Shown here: positions 63,509 to 64,000 of the stretch, piece by piece
How positions within the stretch are numbered: position 1 is the stretch's first letter
How the letters are laid out: the number at the start of each line of letters is the position of its first letter
From: Microbacterium hydrocarbonoxydans
Lineage (GTDB): Bacteria; Actinomycetota; Actinomycetes; Actinomycetales; Microbacteriaceae
Assembly: GCF_900105205.1 (NCBI RefSeq)
Contig: NZ_FNSQ01000005.1
Coordinates: 186,001-250,000, forward strand
Length of the DNA stretch: 64,000 bases
Direction of reading: 5' to 3'
Notes under the pieces: model-generated
The model's input: the letters and a program-made list of their open reading frames with translations, nothing else
Databases searched by the model: none
What the model was told of the DNA's origin: nothing
Program-made: the position numbers and the translations under genes

Positions 63509-64000
63509 TCAGGCGGCCGGAGCGGCAGTGGATGCCCGGACGATCAGCTGAGACCCCAGGGTCACGACGTCGTCGATCGCGGCGCCGGTCATCGCCTGCA
63601 GCAGCAGGTCGACCGCCAGCGCACCGCTGCGTTCGATCGGCATGCGCACCGTCGTGAGGGCGGGCGTGACCGCTCCGGCGAGGTCGATGTCGTCGATCCC
63701 CACGATGCTGATGTCCGCGGGGCACCGCTTGCCGAGCTCCAGCAGACCGGCCTCGAGGCCCAGCGCGACGAGGTCGTTGTAGGCGATGACAGCCGTCGCT
63801 CCGCTCGCCGCGGCGGGAGCGGCGGCGGCACGGCCACCCTGGATCGAAGCGGCATGGTGGCTGAGGCCGGTCAGCCGGATGCCGTGGCGCTCGCAGGCCC
63901 TGGCGACGGTGTCTGCCCGGCGCACATCGGCCCATGATCCACGCGGGCCTGCGGCATAGGCGATGTGCGTGTGCCCGAGCGCGGCGAGGTGCTCAATCGC
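63509..64000 (-). CDS. LacI family transcriptional regulator, C-terminal part (cut by window edge)
   Basis: The open frame continues past base 64000, so only about 163 C-terminal residues are visible. The effector domain of a LacI/GalR regulator is recognisable: IEHLAALGHTHIAYAAGPRGSWADVRR at the edge, then ATAVIAYNDLVALGLEAGLLELG, SIVGIDDIDLAGAVTPALTTVRMP and a final SQLIVRAST. The HTH lies beyond the window. Effector unknown. Confidence 0.9.
   Translation of the reverse strand, partial: AIEHLAALGHTHIAYAAGPRGSWADVRRADTVARACERHGIRLTGLSHHAASIQGGRAAAAPAAASGATAVIAYNDLVALGLEAGLLELGKRCPADISIVGIDDIDLAGAVTPALTTVRMPIERSGALAVDLLLQAMTGAAIDDVVTLGSQLIVRASTAAPAA

Overview
The window is high-GC DNA of about 70% GC, with NNC/NNG codons throughout. 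It carries NucS mismatch endonuclease, mycothiol-era actinobacterial gene families, FadR/LacI/ROK/MarR/TetR regulators and many start codons sitting 6-7 nt after a TAnnnT box. Together these point to an actinobacterium, most likely Microbacteriaceae (Microbacterium-like). It reads as ordinary chromosome: no rRNA, tRNA, CRISPR array, transposase, integrase or prophage gene was seen. The left edge cuts no recognised gene; the right edge truncates a LacI-family regulator.

Layout. 0.1-3.1 kb: ROK repressor, chorismate mutase, AI-2E family permease. 3.1-6.4 kb: a four-gene osmoprotectant (glycine betaine/choline type) ABC importer on the minus strand. 6.5-12.5 kb: DUF427 protein, FAD disulfide oxidoreductase, MFS exporter under an apparent MerR-type promoter, lactonase-like propeller protein and purA. 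12.8-18.7 kb: DMT permease, then a coupled pair encoding a membrane cyclase-like protein and an MscS channel with a cyclic-nucleotide-binding domain, then a Pr6Pr membrane protein. 19.1-25.6 kb: a seven-gene MoxR/DUF58/VWA operon. 25.8-28.3 kb: small membrane protein, ZIP-family metal transporter, argG. 28.6-32.1 kb: TetR regulator, a degenerate ABC-ATPase-like protein and a YhgE/Pip membrane protein. 32.2-38.1 kb: penicillin acylase family protein, MFS, alpha/beta hydrolase and an AbiEi/Vsr-like protein. 38.4-44.9 kb: a complete Mrp Na+/H+ antiporter operon. 45.1-46.6 kb: wreckage of a deoxysugar locus (AKR-GntR chimera plus an intact mutarotase). 46.7-56.2 kb: polytopic membrane protein, divergent LacI/MFS pair, coiled-coil protein, nucS, HAD phosphatase, cold-shock protein, AroE-like dehydrogenase, divergent MFS/MarR pair. 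56.3-63.4 kb: solute-binding/VWA lipoprotein with a partner membrane protein, LolD/FtsX-type ABC pair divergent from a histidine kinase/response regulator pair, and a ParE/Phd-type toxin-antitoxin pair.

The most unusual material is intergenic. At least eleven 40-100 bp palindromic elements in several sequence families sit almost exclusively at gene 3' ends. Many share an AACTC/AACTG core next to the stem. Two of them bracket the AbiEi/Vsr-like gene, and the last ten codons of that gene lie inside one element. A second candidate novelty is a 190-nt highly structured region (53351-53538) between the cold-shock gene and the aroE-like gene. It contains a branched fold whose two hairpins carry identical 7-nt loops. 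Coding-level points of interest are the coupled cyclase-like/cNMP-gated channel pair, the ABC-like protein lacking a Walker A motif, and the SBP-VWA fusion lipoprotein.
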